Shown: piece by piece, positions 44,899 to 57,149 of the stretch
Layout: every line of letters begins with the position of its first letter
Numbering within the stretch: the stretch's first letter is position 1
Source: Owenia fusiformis
Taxonomy: Eukaryota; Annelida; Polychaeta; Sabellida; Oweniidae
Assembly: GCA_903813345.2 (NCBI GenBank)
Contig: CAIIXF020000010.1
Coordinates: forward strand, 25,072,425-25,136,424
Reading direction: 5' to 3'
Length of the DNA stretch: 64,000 bases
Program-made: the position numbers and the translations under genes
The notes under the pieces: model-generated
The model's database searches: none
Told to the model about the DNA's origin: nothing
What the model saw: the letters and a program-made list of their open reading frames with translations, nothing else

Positions 44899-45527
44899 GG
44901 TGCCATGGTAGTTAACGGGAAATGACAAAACAGGAAGTGACAAAACCATGCTGGATTTCAAACGTTTTTTGAACCAAGATATCAGAGTTCTGCTTTGACC
45001 TCCAGTCAGTTTAACTAGTTCCACATACCATTTACATGACCATGATCACAATGACCATGGTCAGATTGACCCTAGACATGATGAAATTAATTTTTCAGCC
45101 CTCTGAAATTTGTGACTGAAAAATAGATAAAGTAGGAGCTTGGGAAAGGTCACTGAACAGAATCTCTTGCATTTGTCAATAAATGTGCCTGATATATTGC
45201 TCTCAGTGATACAATCTTGGGAAATTTGATATCATTCGTTGAAAAAGAAAAAATGAAAAAACTGAATTGAAAAGCGATATTTTTCCTTTTTTTGACCGCC
45301 ATTTTTTCAGACAAGTTTCTAAAATAACAAAGATTGTAACAATTAGAGCAATATATTGGGCACATATTCTGAAAAATTCAAAATATCCTGTTCATTGACC
45401 TTTCCTATGCTCCTACTTAAAGCTATTTACATTGACCTTTTCAGAGGGCTGAAAAAGTTATTTCATCATGTCTAGGGTCATTCTGACCATGGTCAGTGTG
45501 ATCCTGGTCACACTGCATCATGCGACC
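44899..45527. mobile_element. M-family copy 4 inside Y
   Basis: GGTGCCATGGTAGTTAACGG to GCGACC followed by TTAA at 45,528; the left flank is TTTA, a one-base decay of TTAA. Both arms and the AAAGAAAAAATG centre are recognisable, with the outer part of the right arm deleted. Confidence 0.8.
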
Positions 45528-45531
45528 TTAA

Positions 45532-46605
45532 ACTACAAGGTTTACTTTTATACAGTACACCTACATTAATTGTAGTAATCAGTTATGGCTGTATTCTGTG
45601 TAGATGCACTGGCTCGCCCCTCCCTCTGAGATGGGCCCAGAAAAAAGGGTCCGACATTTTAGCGCTCCATATGTCTTGGGTCAGATATCGTCCTGGTTGC
45701 TGAAGTAAGGAATTTTTGGGGAACATGGGGCAAAACGGCCCTCATAATAATTTAATCCGTGCAGAGGTTTTCCTAATCTGTCAATCATCGCGAACTTTCA
45801 TGTTCCATCTTATGAAGGGATTATATTTCACATTTTCTGTGATTTTCAGAGTGTTCGAAAATAATGTTGAGAGTAGGGCGAAATGGCCCATGGGTGGGGC
45901 AGAACAACCCACAATGAAAGCTTCGGTTTTAAAACCAAGATTAATTTACTACATGACTCGTCAACATACATTTATCTCAGACGGTCAAAGATTAGACAGA
46001 TAAAGCATTCTTAGCCCTTACCCTAAAATTACGATTTAGTAGTCATTTGATATGTTTTGAAACAAAAACCAAGTGTTAAAATCTTTATCAGGATGATAGA
46101 TTGTTATTTTCCTGTATGTAAACAGTTAATCCCACAAGCCGTAATGGGGGGGGGGGCAACATTTAAGTTAAGTTTTCATGGCAAAGGGTAGCATCTTCAA
46201 ATTATCAGTAGCTGGAGCTACAGCATCAAGTATTCTATAAAATCAGGAAAATTGTACATAGGGTAACTCATTTCTTTATTATGATGCAATCATCGGCTCA
46301 AATGGACAAAATTGGAAAAAGCTGTCACTAATTTGGCCATACGTGTTGTTACTCAAAAGTCAGGTTTTTCTTTTTGTCGTTATTACCCAGCCCTTTCACT
46401 GAAAATGTCAATGCGCGTGATTTCAAGGTAGTCCCAATATTTTGTGTTTCCTAGAGCTTGAAAATACTGTTATCGTCGATGAATGGATATTCATTCACAT
46501 GCATGAAAACTGGGAAAATATTTCTTCCGAATTCCATATGAAAACCCCTCCTTGGAATTTTACTTATGCGTAATAATACGAACAAAATTACGAACTTTTT
46601 TTCGA
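45532..46605. other. Interior of element Y, no gene recognised
   Basis: Contains a 95-residue frame at 45,716-46,003 with no domain and a G-rich patch at 46,146. Together with 44,425-44,898 this is the unique cargo of Y. Confidence 0.4.
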
Positions 46606-46784
46606 TCAGATGCGTGGTTCGCGGTAACGGATCTCTGTGCGCGGTATAAGAAATATGTTCGGAAACAAGGAAATGGTGGTGCGTGACTTCACGTTCGCGA
46701 TATGAGATTCGTGGTTCGAGTGCAAGGAACGCAGTTCGCGGTATCAGAACTGATGTTCGCGTTGTTGGAAGTCTAGGAGGCCTG

Positions 46785-47450
46785 TTATTGCATTTATATG
46801 TACACTAGTATTTTGTTGACCTATATTCAGCACTGTATTGATGAATGGGCCACTTATTAGGGCCAATATTCAATCATAAAGTGTACAGGGGTAGAGATGC
46901 CGAACCATGAAGTCTTTTTGTGTCTATCAAAATCCGTTTGCATCCTACACATCCCTATATCTTATCCAAATATGTTATTAATTAATGAAACATAACAGTT
47001 TAATCTTTGGATTTACTAAGTTGTATGATATATCATAAGTGTAAAAGCTGCTTTTGAAGCATTTTTCTATAGCCATTATGTAGGAAAAAATGATGAAAAA
47101 ATGTGAAATCTTTTAATTTGAATATGACCTGAATCGGTTGCAAACTTTATATTTGCACACCTGATGTGATATTTGTGTTATATTGTGAAGCTATTTAATT
47201 TGCAATCGATTCAGGTCATTTCGTTTAGTATACATAAAGTACTTAGCCCTGGGTATCAAAATGGCCCTACCTATTTATATTGTACGGAATGAACAAACGA
47301 TCACATTTGAAGTTGTCATTTACCCATTAAAATGTATTCTTATTTCCAATTAAGGATTGGGGTTTACCAATATAACAAGCAAGATTGTCTGTATCAAATA
47401 TGGGATCCCGGGCCATCTTAGAACATAACTAGAATCAATCACGTAATGAG
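46785..47450. other. Interior of element Q, no gene recognised
   Basis: AT-rich. TTTGCAATCGATTCAGGTCA (47,200) is mirrored by TGACCTGAATCGGTTGCAAA (47,125), giving a hairpin of about 20 bp arms. Nothing else supported. Confidence 0.4.
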
Positions 47451-47479
47451 CGACGTGTAATTACTCGTCTACACGTAAG

Positions 47480-47723
47480 AACCTGTAACTTTCACGTTTA
47501 CCTGTAGAAAGTAGACTTATCAGACGTCATTTTTCTGCGCGCGCATAGAAGTACACGTTCATGCTTTGTTGAATACGCGTCTGTAACTTGCACGAATATG
47601 ATAATCTCATGTAAAAACCTGTAAATTTCACGCTGGCCCACAGGAAATAAACAAATCTGACGTCATTTATCTGCGCGCGCATTGAAGTTCACGTTCAAGT
47701 TTTGTAAAATACGTGTAGCTTAA
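47480..47723. repeat. Subterminal tandem duplication of element Q (about 130 bp x 2)
   Basis: AACCTGTAACTTTCACG...CAGACGTCATTTTTCTGCGC recurs as AACCTGTAAATTTCACG...CTGACGTCATTTATCTGCGC, each with GCGCGCAT and a CACGTTCA word. The second copy runs into the right terminus of Q. Confidence 0.8.
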
Positions 47724-47729
47724 CCTCTC

Positions 47730-49260
47730 TATTATACGTGTTGCTGTGCTTGAAAATAGGCGAATGGCGTAAATTAGCCCTATTTTAATGAATTTTGAAA
47801 ACCTTTCGTCCTCCACTTTTCCACATACAACAGAAAACACATACTTTTGTGAACAAAATCAACTAATTATTAATTAACTAGAGTTTAGGAGCAAAATAAT
47901 CATGTATGATTTATTAAAAATTGATCTCGTATTTTTTGTTTAATGTACACCTGAAAAGTTGAAGGTACCAAAAAATGAGCAAAAAAGGTCGCTGTCAACA
48001 GATTCTATTTTTCAGACTCTATGACGTCACAATATGGGACGCTTACTAAAATTCATCCTTTGAAATAAAACTTCCATCTACCTTTATCAAGACGAAAAAT
48101 AAGTATAATAGTCAGCGTTTAAAGACGAAAAATAATTCAAAATGTAACGTGTCAACATGGGATATGACAACGGTATCTGACTTTACCGTTCTCAGACTAT
48201 TCATGTCCCGATTCATGTGCGCTATTGGAATGTCTCATGGTTACCAGAATGAAGGAATGAAAAATTAGTACCCTTTGCATTCGTTCAACTTCACTCCTTA
48301 AAATAGAGCTTCGTCTTCAGTATATAACTAGACTATGCGCGCAGGGTAAAAAATTACGTGTTTGTACTTTAAAACGAATACAACAGAGTGTCGATTTTAT
48401 GGCCATTGCATCATCTTAAAAATCATACAAAAGACAATGCGCTAAGATATAGCTTCAGTCTTTTTTCCGGCATTATTTTAGTTTGAGAACTGTTACATTA
48501 AACATAATGTGTTACACTATTACTTATAAAAAAGATGTCAAAGCGGCACATGAATTACATATAGGCATGCGATCACTTCGCTTAAGCTCATAAATAAAAA
48601 GAATCGAAATACCCTTCTTCCCTTTGACCAAGGATGAAACTAAGCAGTTAAAGGTAATTTAAAGTAACGGTTAAAACACAATTCACGACAGGGGCGTAGA
48701 TAGGCCATTTTCCAGAGTACGTTAGATCTACCGTTTTCTACCAACGATAAAAAGTATTTCTGAAAATACGTCGTGTATATCAAGGGAAGATCTCCATATA
48801 ATCATGAAATCTTTTATGTCAATCATTAATGTCATATGATATGATTATAAACATATTCGATTTAAAGTAAAACACTATATGTTCTGCATCAAGAGCATGA
48901 TGTTCAAATCTTAGCATTTAATGTTTGATTGTTAATACTTTGGAGATCAAATATTAATTTTATGCTCGATGGGATTTTCTACGCTTTGGCGTTGCTGTTA
49001 TCTAGTTTAACTTAACTGTATACACGGTGAACATTGTTTCAAGCTCTTTGCTGCAATGTATTTATCATTGGTTCATATGTACATTTGTGCTTCCATTCAT
49101 TACCGTTTAGTGCGGTTAGTATGCCAAATCTACTTCAATATCTCCAGATCCATATGATAATCCATTGCATGAGATCTCTCACGTTCATATTTGAAGAGAC
49201 CACATTTAAATCAGATTATTTCCATTACTATTTTTATTAAATTTACAGAGACAATTTGCA
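47730..49260. other. No gene; one Rep-K terminus and a distant inverted pair
   Basis: CGATGGGATTTTCTACGCTT and GGCGTTGCTGTTATCTAG at 48,968-49,003 are the reversed Rep-K left end. AGTACCCTTTGCATTCGTTC at 48,269 is mirrored by GAACG-less GTTTGAC variant at 49,396-49,431, an inverted pair about 1.1 kb apart that may mark another element. No credible coding frame. Confidence 0.45.
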
Positions 49261-50169
49261 AAACTACGTGAAGATTCTTTCTTCTGTGTTTCTTTTTACC
49301 TAGCTTGAAAGATGAGTTTCAATTATTACCTGACGGGAGATGAAGAATTTACCATTGACGTACCCTGCGTGCAGAGTCTAGTTAAACTCTCTTTTAAGAA
49401 GTGAAGTCAAACGAATGCAAAGGGTACCATTGACCTTATTTTACAGTTATATTAGGCACAGTACACATTTTCTTCAAAAATAAAATAACAGTTACTATCT
49501 AGTTTGGGATTTGACGATCTGTGGAACTATAGAATAAATTCTGCTTCTTTCTACTTTTAGAATTGGCAAACTTATTTTAAATATTAAATGTAAACTAATT
49601 AATGTATGAACGATTATTACGATTATTTATTGTTTTATTGCAAATGATTTTGAAAGTTTTGTTTTCTCTATTTTGAGAGTACGCCTGTGCATACATGTAG
49701 CTAAGAAGCCCATTGTATATCTGTTGGCGGTGATGATGAAAATTCAACGTTCCACTTCCACAAACTTACTTAATTGACAGATAGATTAATTTGTTTTCCA
49801 TGTTGCACTGTACAATTCGTATTATTAAGTTAGGGTTACATGTCCTTTGTTTTGTGTCACCCTTCAAAACCGTGGAAATCTCTTGTACAAAAAACAGAGT
49901 TCAAGTACATCAATTTTATTTTGGCATGATTATAAATATAACGTAGATATTTTTTATTTCAGGTTAAGCAGCATTACAATTACAATTATAACTACAAAGC
50001 TCAATTTACCTGATTTAACAGGGTTGTACATATTATTTTTCTGGCAAGAGTATCAGACGAATCAAGTCATGATTTAATTTCACTTGGTGGTGTCTTCAAA
50101 TTAATATGCACATTCTTTGCAGTGCTATATGAGAGTCACATAATATATGTTCCAATGAGTGTTTGATCT
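49261..50169. other. No feature recognised
   Basis: AT-rich spacer; frames of 60-80 residues lack domains. Confidence 0.4.
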
Positions 50170-50463
50170 GTCAATGTCAACCCAAAAATTATGATGTAAT
50201 GACACAATGGTGCAATGATATTTTACCTAAGTTTTACCTACTGCTATTTACACATTTAGAAGCACAATGTCAATATATGCAATATACAGTATATCCAAAA
50301 ATATATGTCACAATGGTATGCAATGCTATTTTCCGAAGGTTATACACAGAGCTATTTTACTCTTATAAAAGCACATATATGCAATAATATATGCAATATG
50401 TATCCACATATACAATGAGAATATGCAGTGCTATTGTACTCAATGGTATATCAACAACATATC

Positions 50464-50547
50464 AATGATGCTATTGACCAGTTTAGCCCAAAATTGAGGG
50501 CTACAATTGATCAAAATGGTGGACATATTGAAAGTCTGTTTATGTAA
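50464..50547 (+). pseudogene. Mariner-like transposase, C-terminal remnant
   Basis: The frame reads NDAIDQFSPKLRATIDQNGG followed by HIESLFM and a stop. The pattern (R-L-R-A-C-I-x-x-x-G-G-H-I/F-E-x-L, stop) is the usual end of mariner/Tc1-group transposases. Nothing upstream continues the frame. A matching terminal repeat lies 190 bp downstream. Confidence 0.6.
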
Positions 50548-50733
50548 ATAAAGTTGACAATAAAACTTGGTTTTTGGAAGTTTTTGAAAAATACGTTTTG
50601 AAACAAAAATGAAGTCATTTAAATTATGGACGCTGGATGATAGACATTATAATGAATTTGAAATTATGATATACCAAATTAAAGATGAGTAAATTCCCTA
50701 TCCATTGGTATATAATATGACATGATTTTGAAA

Positions 50734-50765
50734 TACGAGTGTCCCAATTTTTTCGGACCACCCTG
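50734..50765 (-). mobile_element. Mariner-like terminal inverted repeat
   Basis: Reverse complement reads CAGGGTGGTCCGAAAAAATT followed by GGGACACTCG, a mariner/Tc1-style terminus, with TA immediately outside (50,766-50,767). No left partner is visible, so only the 3' end of the element survives. Confidence 0.7.
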
Positions 50766-50980
50766 TACATGTACTATATGCAATATGAAGTCACATATAC
50801 AGTGATAATATGCAGTGCTATTGAACTCCTCATTGTCCACACATACAACATGAATAAAAAGATATGCCACAGTGGTATGCAATGGCTTTTACCCAAGTTA
50901 TACAGGTATTTTACACACATTAAAAAAACGATGTAGATATGTATGCAATATCAACATATATAGTGAGAATATGTATAAAA

Positions 50981-51480
50981 TACCCGTCCTATATTAATTG
51001 AGCCTGCATGCCCCATCTAATATAATTTTAAGCAAGTACAATATTTAACCCCGGCCCGTGGTTAAAACATTTGATGTCTCAGTCACCGTTTGATATCTCA
51101 TCTGCTAAATATTATATTCTTTTTACAGGTTCTTTCTATGAATGGAATGCTGCAGACATGCCGGACATGTGAATTTTGGGGTTATACATGCGAGGAAGGC
51201 ACAACGTAAAGAAGGGCGGGGGTCTTCACTCAAGGAAATGTGTAAAACGCATCATGTGATTCGGCAGAAACAGTTCAGATATAATTCAGAACTAAGGCTG
51301 CATTCATGAATTCAGTTGCTGGCTGGTGGTTTAACCTACTTTTTATCAGTGGTAAACTCAATTACTTATAATGGCAGGTACTACTCATGAGTTAAATGAG
51401 TTGAAGTCACCTGCCGGATGACGGCTGGTGGTTTAACCTTGTTTTTAAGCCATGTTAAACACAAATGAAGGAATAGTGAC
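50981..51480. other. No gene; short direct repeats
   Basis: GCTGGTGGTTTAACCT occurs at about 51,322 and 51,424, and GAGTTAAATGAGTTG-like text at 51,391 and 51,820. No coding signal. Confidence 0.4.
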
Positions 51481-51796
51481 CACTGGCGGATTAGGGGGGG
51501 GGGGGCCTGGGGGTGGGTGGGCCCAGAAAAAAAAAATTGGTCCCAAAAAAATTTTTGGGCCAAAAAAGGCCTTAAGGCCCCAAAAAGTCGGCTTTTTGGT
51601 CATAACTGGGCCTTTTAAGGCCTTATTTTTTAAATTCAGGCCAAATTTTGAAGAAAATGGGCCTCAAAATTTCAAAATTTGGGCCCACTTTTGCGTTTTA
51701 GGGGCCCAAAATTTTTTTCCGCGTAAGCGCGGACGTTTTTTTCTCTGACCTGAAATTTGGGCCCCCCCCCCTTGTTGGTTCCCAGATCCGCCCCTG
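51481..51796. mobile_element. Element T, 316 bp, inverted G/C tracts, 5-bp target duplication
   Basis: CACTGGCGGATTAGGGGGGG at the left and CCAGATCCGCCCCTG at the right. GTGAC flanks both sides (51,476-51,480 and 51,797-51,801). The left G12 and right C10 tracts face each other, and the interior is built of GGGCC/GGCCC and AAAATTTT words. A miniature element, hAT-like by ends and duplication length (inference). The 98-residue frame across it is low complexity. Confidence 0.8.
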
Positions 51797-51801
51797 GTGA
51801 C

Positions 51802-52290
51802 AGTCACTATTCATATTTAAATGAGTTGGACATAAATTAGCCTAGTTGGTGAATCTGTCAGCCTTCAGTTGAATTGGCGAATGCTACCTCGGCGCCCAAC
51901 AATGCGTTTATACCCGGGTGTTTATACTTCATGTTATGCATGCAGTTTCTTGTTTTATTGTTAACACTTATAAAAGTTAATAATTAAGGGTTTAATTTAT
52001 CTTCCAGGTATTCATTACTAGTTGGCGTAGGTCTGTTGGTGATGATGACAATTTTGATGACGAGCTCTAGATTCATTTCGAATAATTAATCTTTAGATAG
52101 GCATTTCGCGTACTGTATTTAAGTTTATACATTTTTAATTCATTAGAGCTAGCATTCTGATTTATCAGAGCCATGCACTAGAATGCTTGAGAGAGAGAGA
52201 GAGAGAGTCTTCATATTCCAAAAATAGTAAAGGCTGTTCATTCCACGATGTAAAGCTAGCTTTACATTTCCTTTGCTTTGTTTTATAAGA
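51802..52290. other. Spacer with (GA)n microsatellite
   Basis: A GA run occupies about 52,188-52,207. GCTAGCTTTACA and TAAAGCTAGC words lie near 52,250. No gene. Confidence 0.5.
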
Positions 52291-52311
52291 AGGTTAAGTT
52301 ACACGTTTTTA
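52291..52311 (+). other. Q-like terminus abutting the satellite
   Basis: AGGTTAAGTTACACGTTTTT differs from the Q end AGGTTAAGCTACACGTAT by few bases and lies directly before the first 153-bp unit. It may be a transposon end from which the array grew or into which it was inserted. Similarity is short, so chance is not excluded. Confidence 0.4.
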
Positions 52312-55300
52312 AAAGAAGAGAAAATTTATTTCGTAACGCTCATCCGAGGAGGGTCTCATCCTAAATGTGTCTCGTCCGGAGACGTGTCATCCCGAGATGA
52401 CACCAGACATCACCACTCTGTTCAACTTGAACTATAACATCATTTTATACCATTAATTTCAATTTTCGAAAGAAAAATTTATTTCGTAACGCTCATCCGA
52501 GGAGGGTCTCATCCTAAATGTGTCTCGTCCGGAGACGTGTCATCCCGAGATGACACCAGACATCACCACTCTGTTCAACTTGAACTATAACATCATTTTA
52601 TACCATTAATTTCAATTTTCGAAAGAAAAATTTATTTCGTAACGCTCATCCGAGGAGGGTCTCATCCTAAATGTGTCTCGTCCGGAGACGTGTCATCCCG
52701 AGATGACACCAGACATCACCACTCTGTTCAACTTGAACTATAACATCATTTTATACCATTAATTTCAATTTTAGAAAGAAAAATTTATTTCGTAACGCTC
52801 ATCCGAGGAGGGTCTCATCCTAAATGTGTCTCGTCCGGAGACGTGTCATCCCGAGATGACACCAGACATCACCACTCTGTTCAACTTGAACTATAACATC
52901 ATTTTATACCATTAATTTCAATTTTCGAAAGAAAAATTTATTTCGTAACGCTCATCCGAGGAGGGTCTCATCCTAAATGTGTCTCGTCCGGAGACGTGTC
53001 ATCCCGAGATGACACCAGACATCACCACTCTGTTCAACTTGAACTATAACATCATTTTATACCATTAATTTCAATTTTCGAAAGAAAAATTTATTTCGTA
53101 ACGCTCATCCGAGGAGGGTCTCATCCTAAATGTGTCTCGTCCGGAGACGTGTCATCCCGAGATGACACCAGACATCACCACTCTGTTCAACTTGAACTAT
53201 AACATCATTTTATACCATTAATTTCAATTTTAGAAAGAAAAATTTATTTCGTAACGCTCATCCGAGGAGGGTCTCATCCTAAATGTGTCTCGTCCGGAGA
53301 CGTGTCATCCCGAGATGACACCAGACATCACCACTCTGTTCAACTTGAACTATAACATCATTTTATACCATTAATTTCAATTTTCGAAAGAAAAATTTAT
53401 TTCGTAACGCTCATCCGAGGAGGGTCTCATCCTAAATGTGTCTCGTCCGGAGACGTGTCATCCCGAGATGACACCAGACATCACCACTCTGTTCAACTTG
53501 AACTATAACATCATTTTATACCATTAATTTCAATTTTAGAAAGAAAAATTTATTTCGTAACGCTCATCCGAGGAGGGTCTCATCCTAAATGTGTCTCGTC
53601 CGGAGACGTGTCATCCCGAGATGACACCAGACATCACCACTCTGTTCAACTTGAACTATAACATCATTTTATACCATTAATTTCAATTTTAGAAAGAAAA
53701 ATTTATTTCGTAACGCTCATCCGAGGAGGGTTTCATCCTAAATGTGTCTCGTCCGGAGACGTGTCATCCCGAGATGACACCAGACATCACCACTCTGTTC
53801 AACTTGAACTATAACATCATTTTATACCATTAATTTCAATTTAGAAAGAAAAATTTATTTCGTAACGCTCATCCGAGGAGGGTCTCATCCTAAATGTGTC
53901 TCGTCCGGAGACGTGTCATCCCGAGATGACACCAGACATCACCACTCTGTTCAACTTGAACTATAACATCATTTTATACCATTAATTTCAATTTTCGAAA
54001 GAAAAATTTATTTCGTAACGCTCATCCGAGGAGGATCTCATCCTAAATGTGTCTCGTCCGGAGACGTGTCATCCCCAGATGACACCAGACATCACCACTC
54101 TGTTCAACTTGAACTATAACATCATTTTATACCATTAATTTCAATTTTCGAAAGAAAAATTTATTTCGTAACGCTCATCCGAGGAGGGTCTCATCCTAAA
54201 TGTGTCTCGTCCGGAAACGTGTCATCCCGAGATGACACCAGACATCACCACTCTGTTCAACTTGAACTATAACATCATTTTATACCATTAATTTCAATTT
54301 TCGAAAGAAAAATTTATTTCGTAACGCTCATCCGAGGAGGGTCTCATCCTAAATGTGTCTCGTCCGGAAACGTGTCATCCCGAGATGACACCAGACATCA
54401 CCACTCTGTTCAACTTGAACTATAACATCATTTTATACCATTAATTTCAATTTTCGAAAGAAAAATTTATTTCGTAGCGCTCATCCGAGGAGGGTCTCAT
54501 CCTAAATGTGTCTCGTCCGGAGACGTGTCATCCCGAGATGACACCAAACATCACCACTCTGTTCAACTTGTACTATAACATCATTTTATACCATTAATTT
54601 CAATTTTAGAAAGAAAAATTTATTTCGTAACGCTCATCCGAGGAGGGTCTCATCCTAAATGTGTCTCGTCCGGAGACGTGTCATCCCGAGATGACACCAG
54701 ACATCACCACTCTGTTCAACTTGAACTATAACATCATTTTATACCATTAATTTCAATTTTAGAAAGAAAAATTTATTTCGTAACGCTCATCCGAGGAGGG
54801 TCTCATCCTAAATGTGTCTCGTCCGGAGACGTGTCATCCCGAGATGACACCAGACATCACCACTCTGTTCAACTTGAACTATAACATCATTTTATACCAT
54901 TAATTTCAATTTTAGAAAGAAAAATTTATTTCGTAACGCTCATCCGAGGAGGGTCTCATCCTAAATGTGTCTCGTCCGGAGACGTGTCATCCCGAGATGA
55001 CACCAGACATCACCACTCTGTTCAACTTGAACTATAACATCATTTTATTTCATTAATTTCAATTTAGAAAGAAAAATTTATTTCGTAACGCTCATCCGAG
55101 GAGGGTCTCATCCTAAATGTGTCTCGTCCGGAGACGTGTCATCCCGAGATGACACCAGACATCACCACTCTGTTCAACTTGAACTATAACATCATTTTAT
55201 ACCATTAATTTCAATTTTAGAAAGAAAAATTTATTTCGTAACGCTCATCCGAGGAGGGTCTCATCCTAAATGTGTCTCGTCCGGAGACGTGTCATCCCGA

Positions 55301-55433
55301 GATGACACCAGACATCACCACTCTGTTCAACTTGAACTATAACATCATTTTATACCATTAATTTCAATTTTAGAAAGAAAAATTTATTTCGTAACGCTCA
55401 TCCGAGGAGGGTCTCATCCTAAATGTGTCTCTT

Positions 55434-56360
55434 CCGGAGACGTGTCATCCCGAGATGACACCAGACATCACCACTCTGTTCAACTTGAACTATAACATCA
55501 TTTTATACCATTAATTTCAATTTTAGAAAGAAAAATTTATTTCGTAACGCTCATCCGAGGAGGGTCTCATCCTAAATGTGTCATCCCGAGATGACACCAG
55601 ACATCACCACTCTGTTCAACTTGAACTATAACATCATTTTATACCATTAATTTCAATTTTAGAAAGAAAAATTTATTTCGTAAAGCTCATCCGAGGAGGG
55701 TCTCATCCTAAATGTGTCTCGTCCGGAGACGTGTCATCCCGAGATGACACCAGACATCACCACTTGAACTATAACATCTATGTGTAATTTCAATTTTAGA
55801 AAGAAAAATTTATTTCATAACGCTCATCCGAGGAGGGTCTCATCCTAAATGTGTCTCGTCCGGAGACGTGTCATCCCGAGATGACACCAGACATCACCAC
55901 TCTGTTCAACTTGAACTATAACATCATTTTATACCATTAATTTCAATTTTAGAAAGAAAAATTTATTTCGTAACGCTCATCCGAGGAGGGTGTCATCCTA
56001 AATGTGTCATCCCGAGATGACACCAGACATCACCACTCTGTTCAACTTGAACTATAACATCATTTTATACCATTAATTTCAATTTTAGAAAGAAAAATTT
56101 ATTTCGTAACGCTCATCCGAGGAGGGTCTCATCCTAAATGTGTCTCGTCCGGAGACGTGTCATCCCGAGATGACACCAGACATCACCACTTGAACTATAA
56201 CATCTATGTGTAATTTCAATTTTAGAAAGAAAAATTTATTTCATAACGCTCATCCGAGGAGGGTCTCATCCTAAATGTGTCTCGTCCGGAGACGTGTCAT
56301 CCCGAGATGACACCAGACATCACCACTCTGTTCAACTTGAACTATAACATCATTTTATAC
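55434..56360 (+). repeat. 426-bp higher-order duplication within the satellite
   Basis: A unit lacking 17 bp (CTCGTCCGGAGACGTGT, exactly one sub-repeat) at 55,581 and a unit with ACTTGAACTATAACATCTAT at 55,761 both recur 426 bp later (56,007 and 56,187), together with the TTTCATAACG variant. The block of three units was therefore duplicated as a whole. Confidence 0.85.
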
Positions 56361-57149
56361 CATTAATTTCAATTTTAGAAAGAAAAATTTATTTCGTAAC
56401 GCTCATCCGAGGAGGGTCTCATCCTAAATGTGTCTCGTCCGGAGACGTGTCATCCCGAGATGACACCAGACATCACCACTCTGTTCAACTTGAACTATAA
56501 CATCATTTTATACCATTAATTTCAATTTTAGAAAGAAAAATTTATTTCGCAACACTCATCCGAGGAGGGTCTCATCCTAAATGTGTCTCGTCCGGAGACG
56601 TGTCATCCCGAGATGACACCAGACATCACCACTCTGTTCAACTTGAACTATAACATCATTTTATACCATTAATTTCAATTTTAGAAAGAAAAATTTATTT
56701 CGCAACGCTCATCCGAGGAGGGTCTCATCCTAAATGTGTCTCGTCCGGAGACGTGTCATCCCGAGATGACACCAGACATCACCACTCTGTTCAACTTGAA
56801 CTATAACATCATTTTATACCATTAATTTCAATTTTAGAAAGAAAAATTTATTTCGCAACGCCCATCCGAGGAGGGTCTCATCCTAAATGTGTCTCGTCCG
56901 GAGACGTGTCATCCCGAGATGACACCAGACATCACCACTCTGTTCAACTTGAACTATAACATCATTTTATACCATTAATTTCAATTTTAGAAAGAAAAAT
57001 TTATTTCGCAACGCTCATCCGAGGAGGGTCTCATCCTAAATGTGTCTCGTCTGGAGACGTGTCATCCCGAGATGACACCAGACATCACCACTCTGTTCAA
57101 CTTGAACTATAACATCATTTTATACCATTAATTTCAATTTTAGAAAGAA

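Larger units (their letters stand above)
44246..46784. mobile_element. Element Y, 175-bp inverted repeats, 5-bp target duplication
   Basis: CAGGCCTCCTAGACTTCCAA at 44,246 is mirrored at 46,765-46,784; arms extend to about 44,424 and 46,606. TTATT flanks both sides (44,241-44,245 and 46,785-46,789). The arms are built of spaced CGCGAAC/CGAACCACG words about 20 bp apart, likely transposase-binding repeats. CAG ends and a 5-bp duplication suggest hAT affinity (inference). The interior has a Cys-rich open frame (44,479) and an M element (44,899). Confidence 0.85.
43876..47729. mobile_element. Element Q, outer inverted-repeat element containing Y
   Basis: GAGAGGTTAAGCTACACGTA at 43,876 is mirrored at 47,710-47,729. 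Subterminal regions on both sides are dense in ACACGT/CACGTT words. About 2.5 kb of the span is the nested element Y, so Q itself is about 1.3 kb. I see no clear target duplication. A related terminus (AGGTTAAGTTACACGTTTTT) abuts the satellite at 52,291. Confidence 0.75.
50170..50980 (+). repeat. Degenerate TATGCAAT-rich tandem repeat, interrupted by mariner relic
   Basis: Phrases CACAATGGTATGCAATGCTA, TTTTACCTAAGTTATACA-like text, ATATGCAATAT and CACATATACA(A/G)TGAGAATA recur at roughly 100-130 bp spacing on both sides of the mariner remnant. Too diverged for a firm unit length. Confidence 0.55.
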
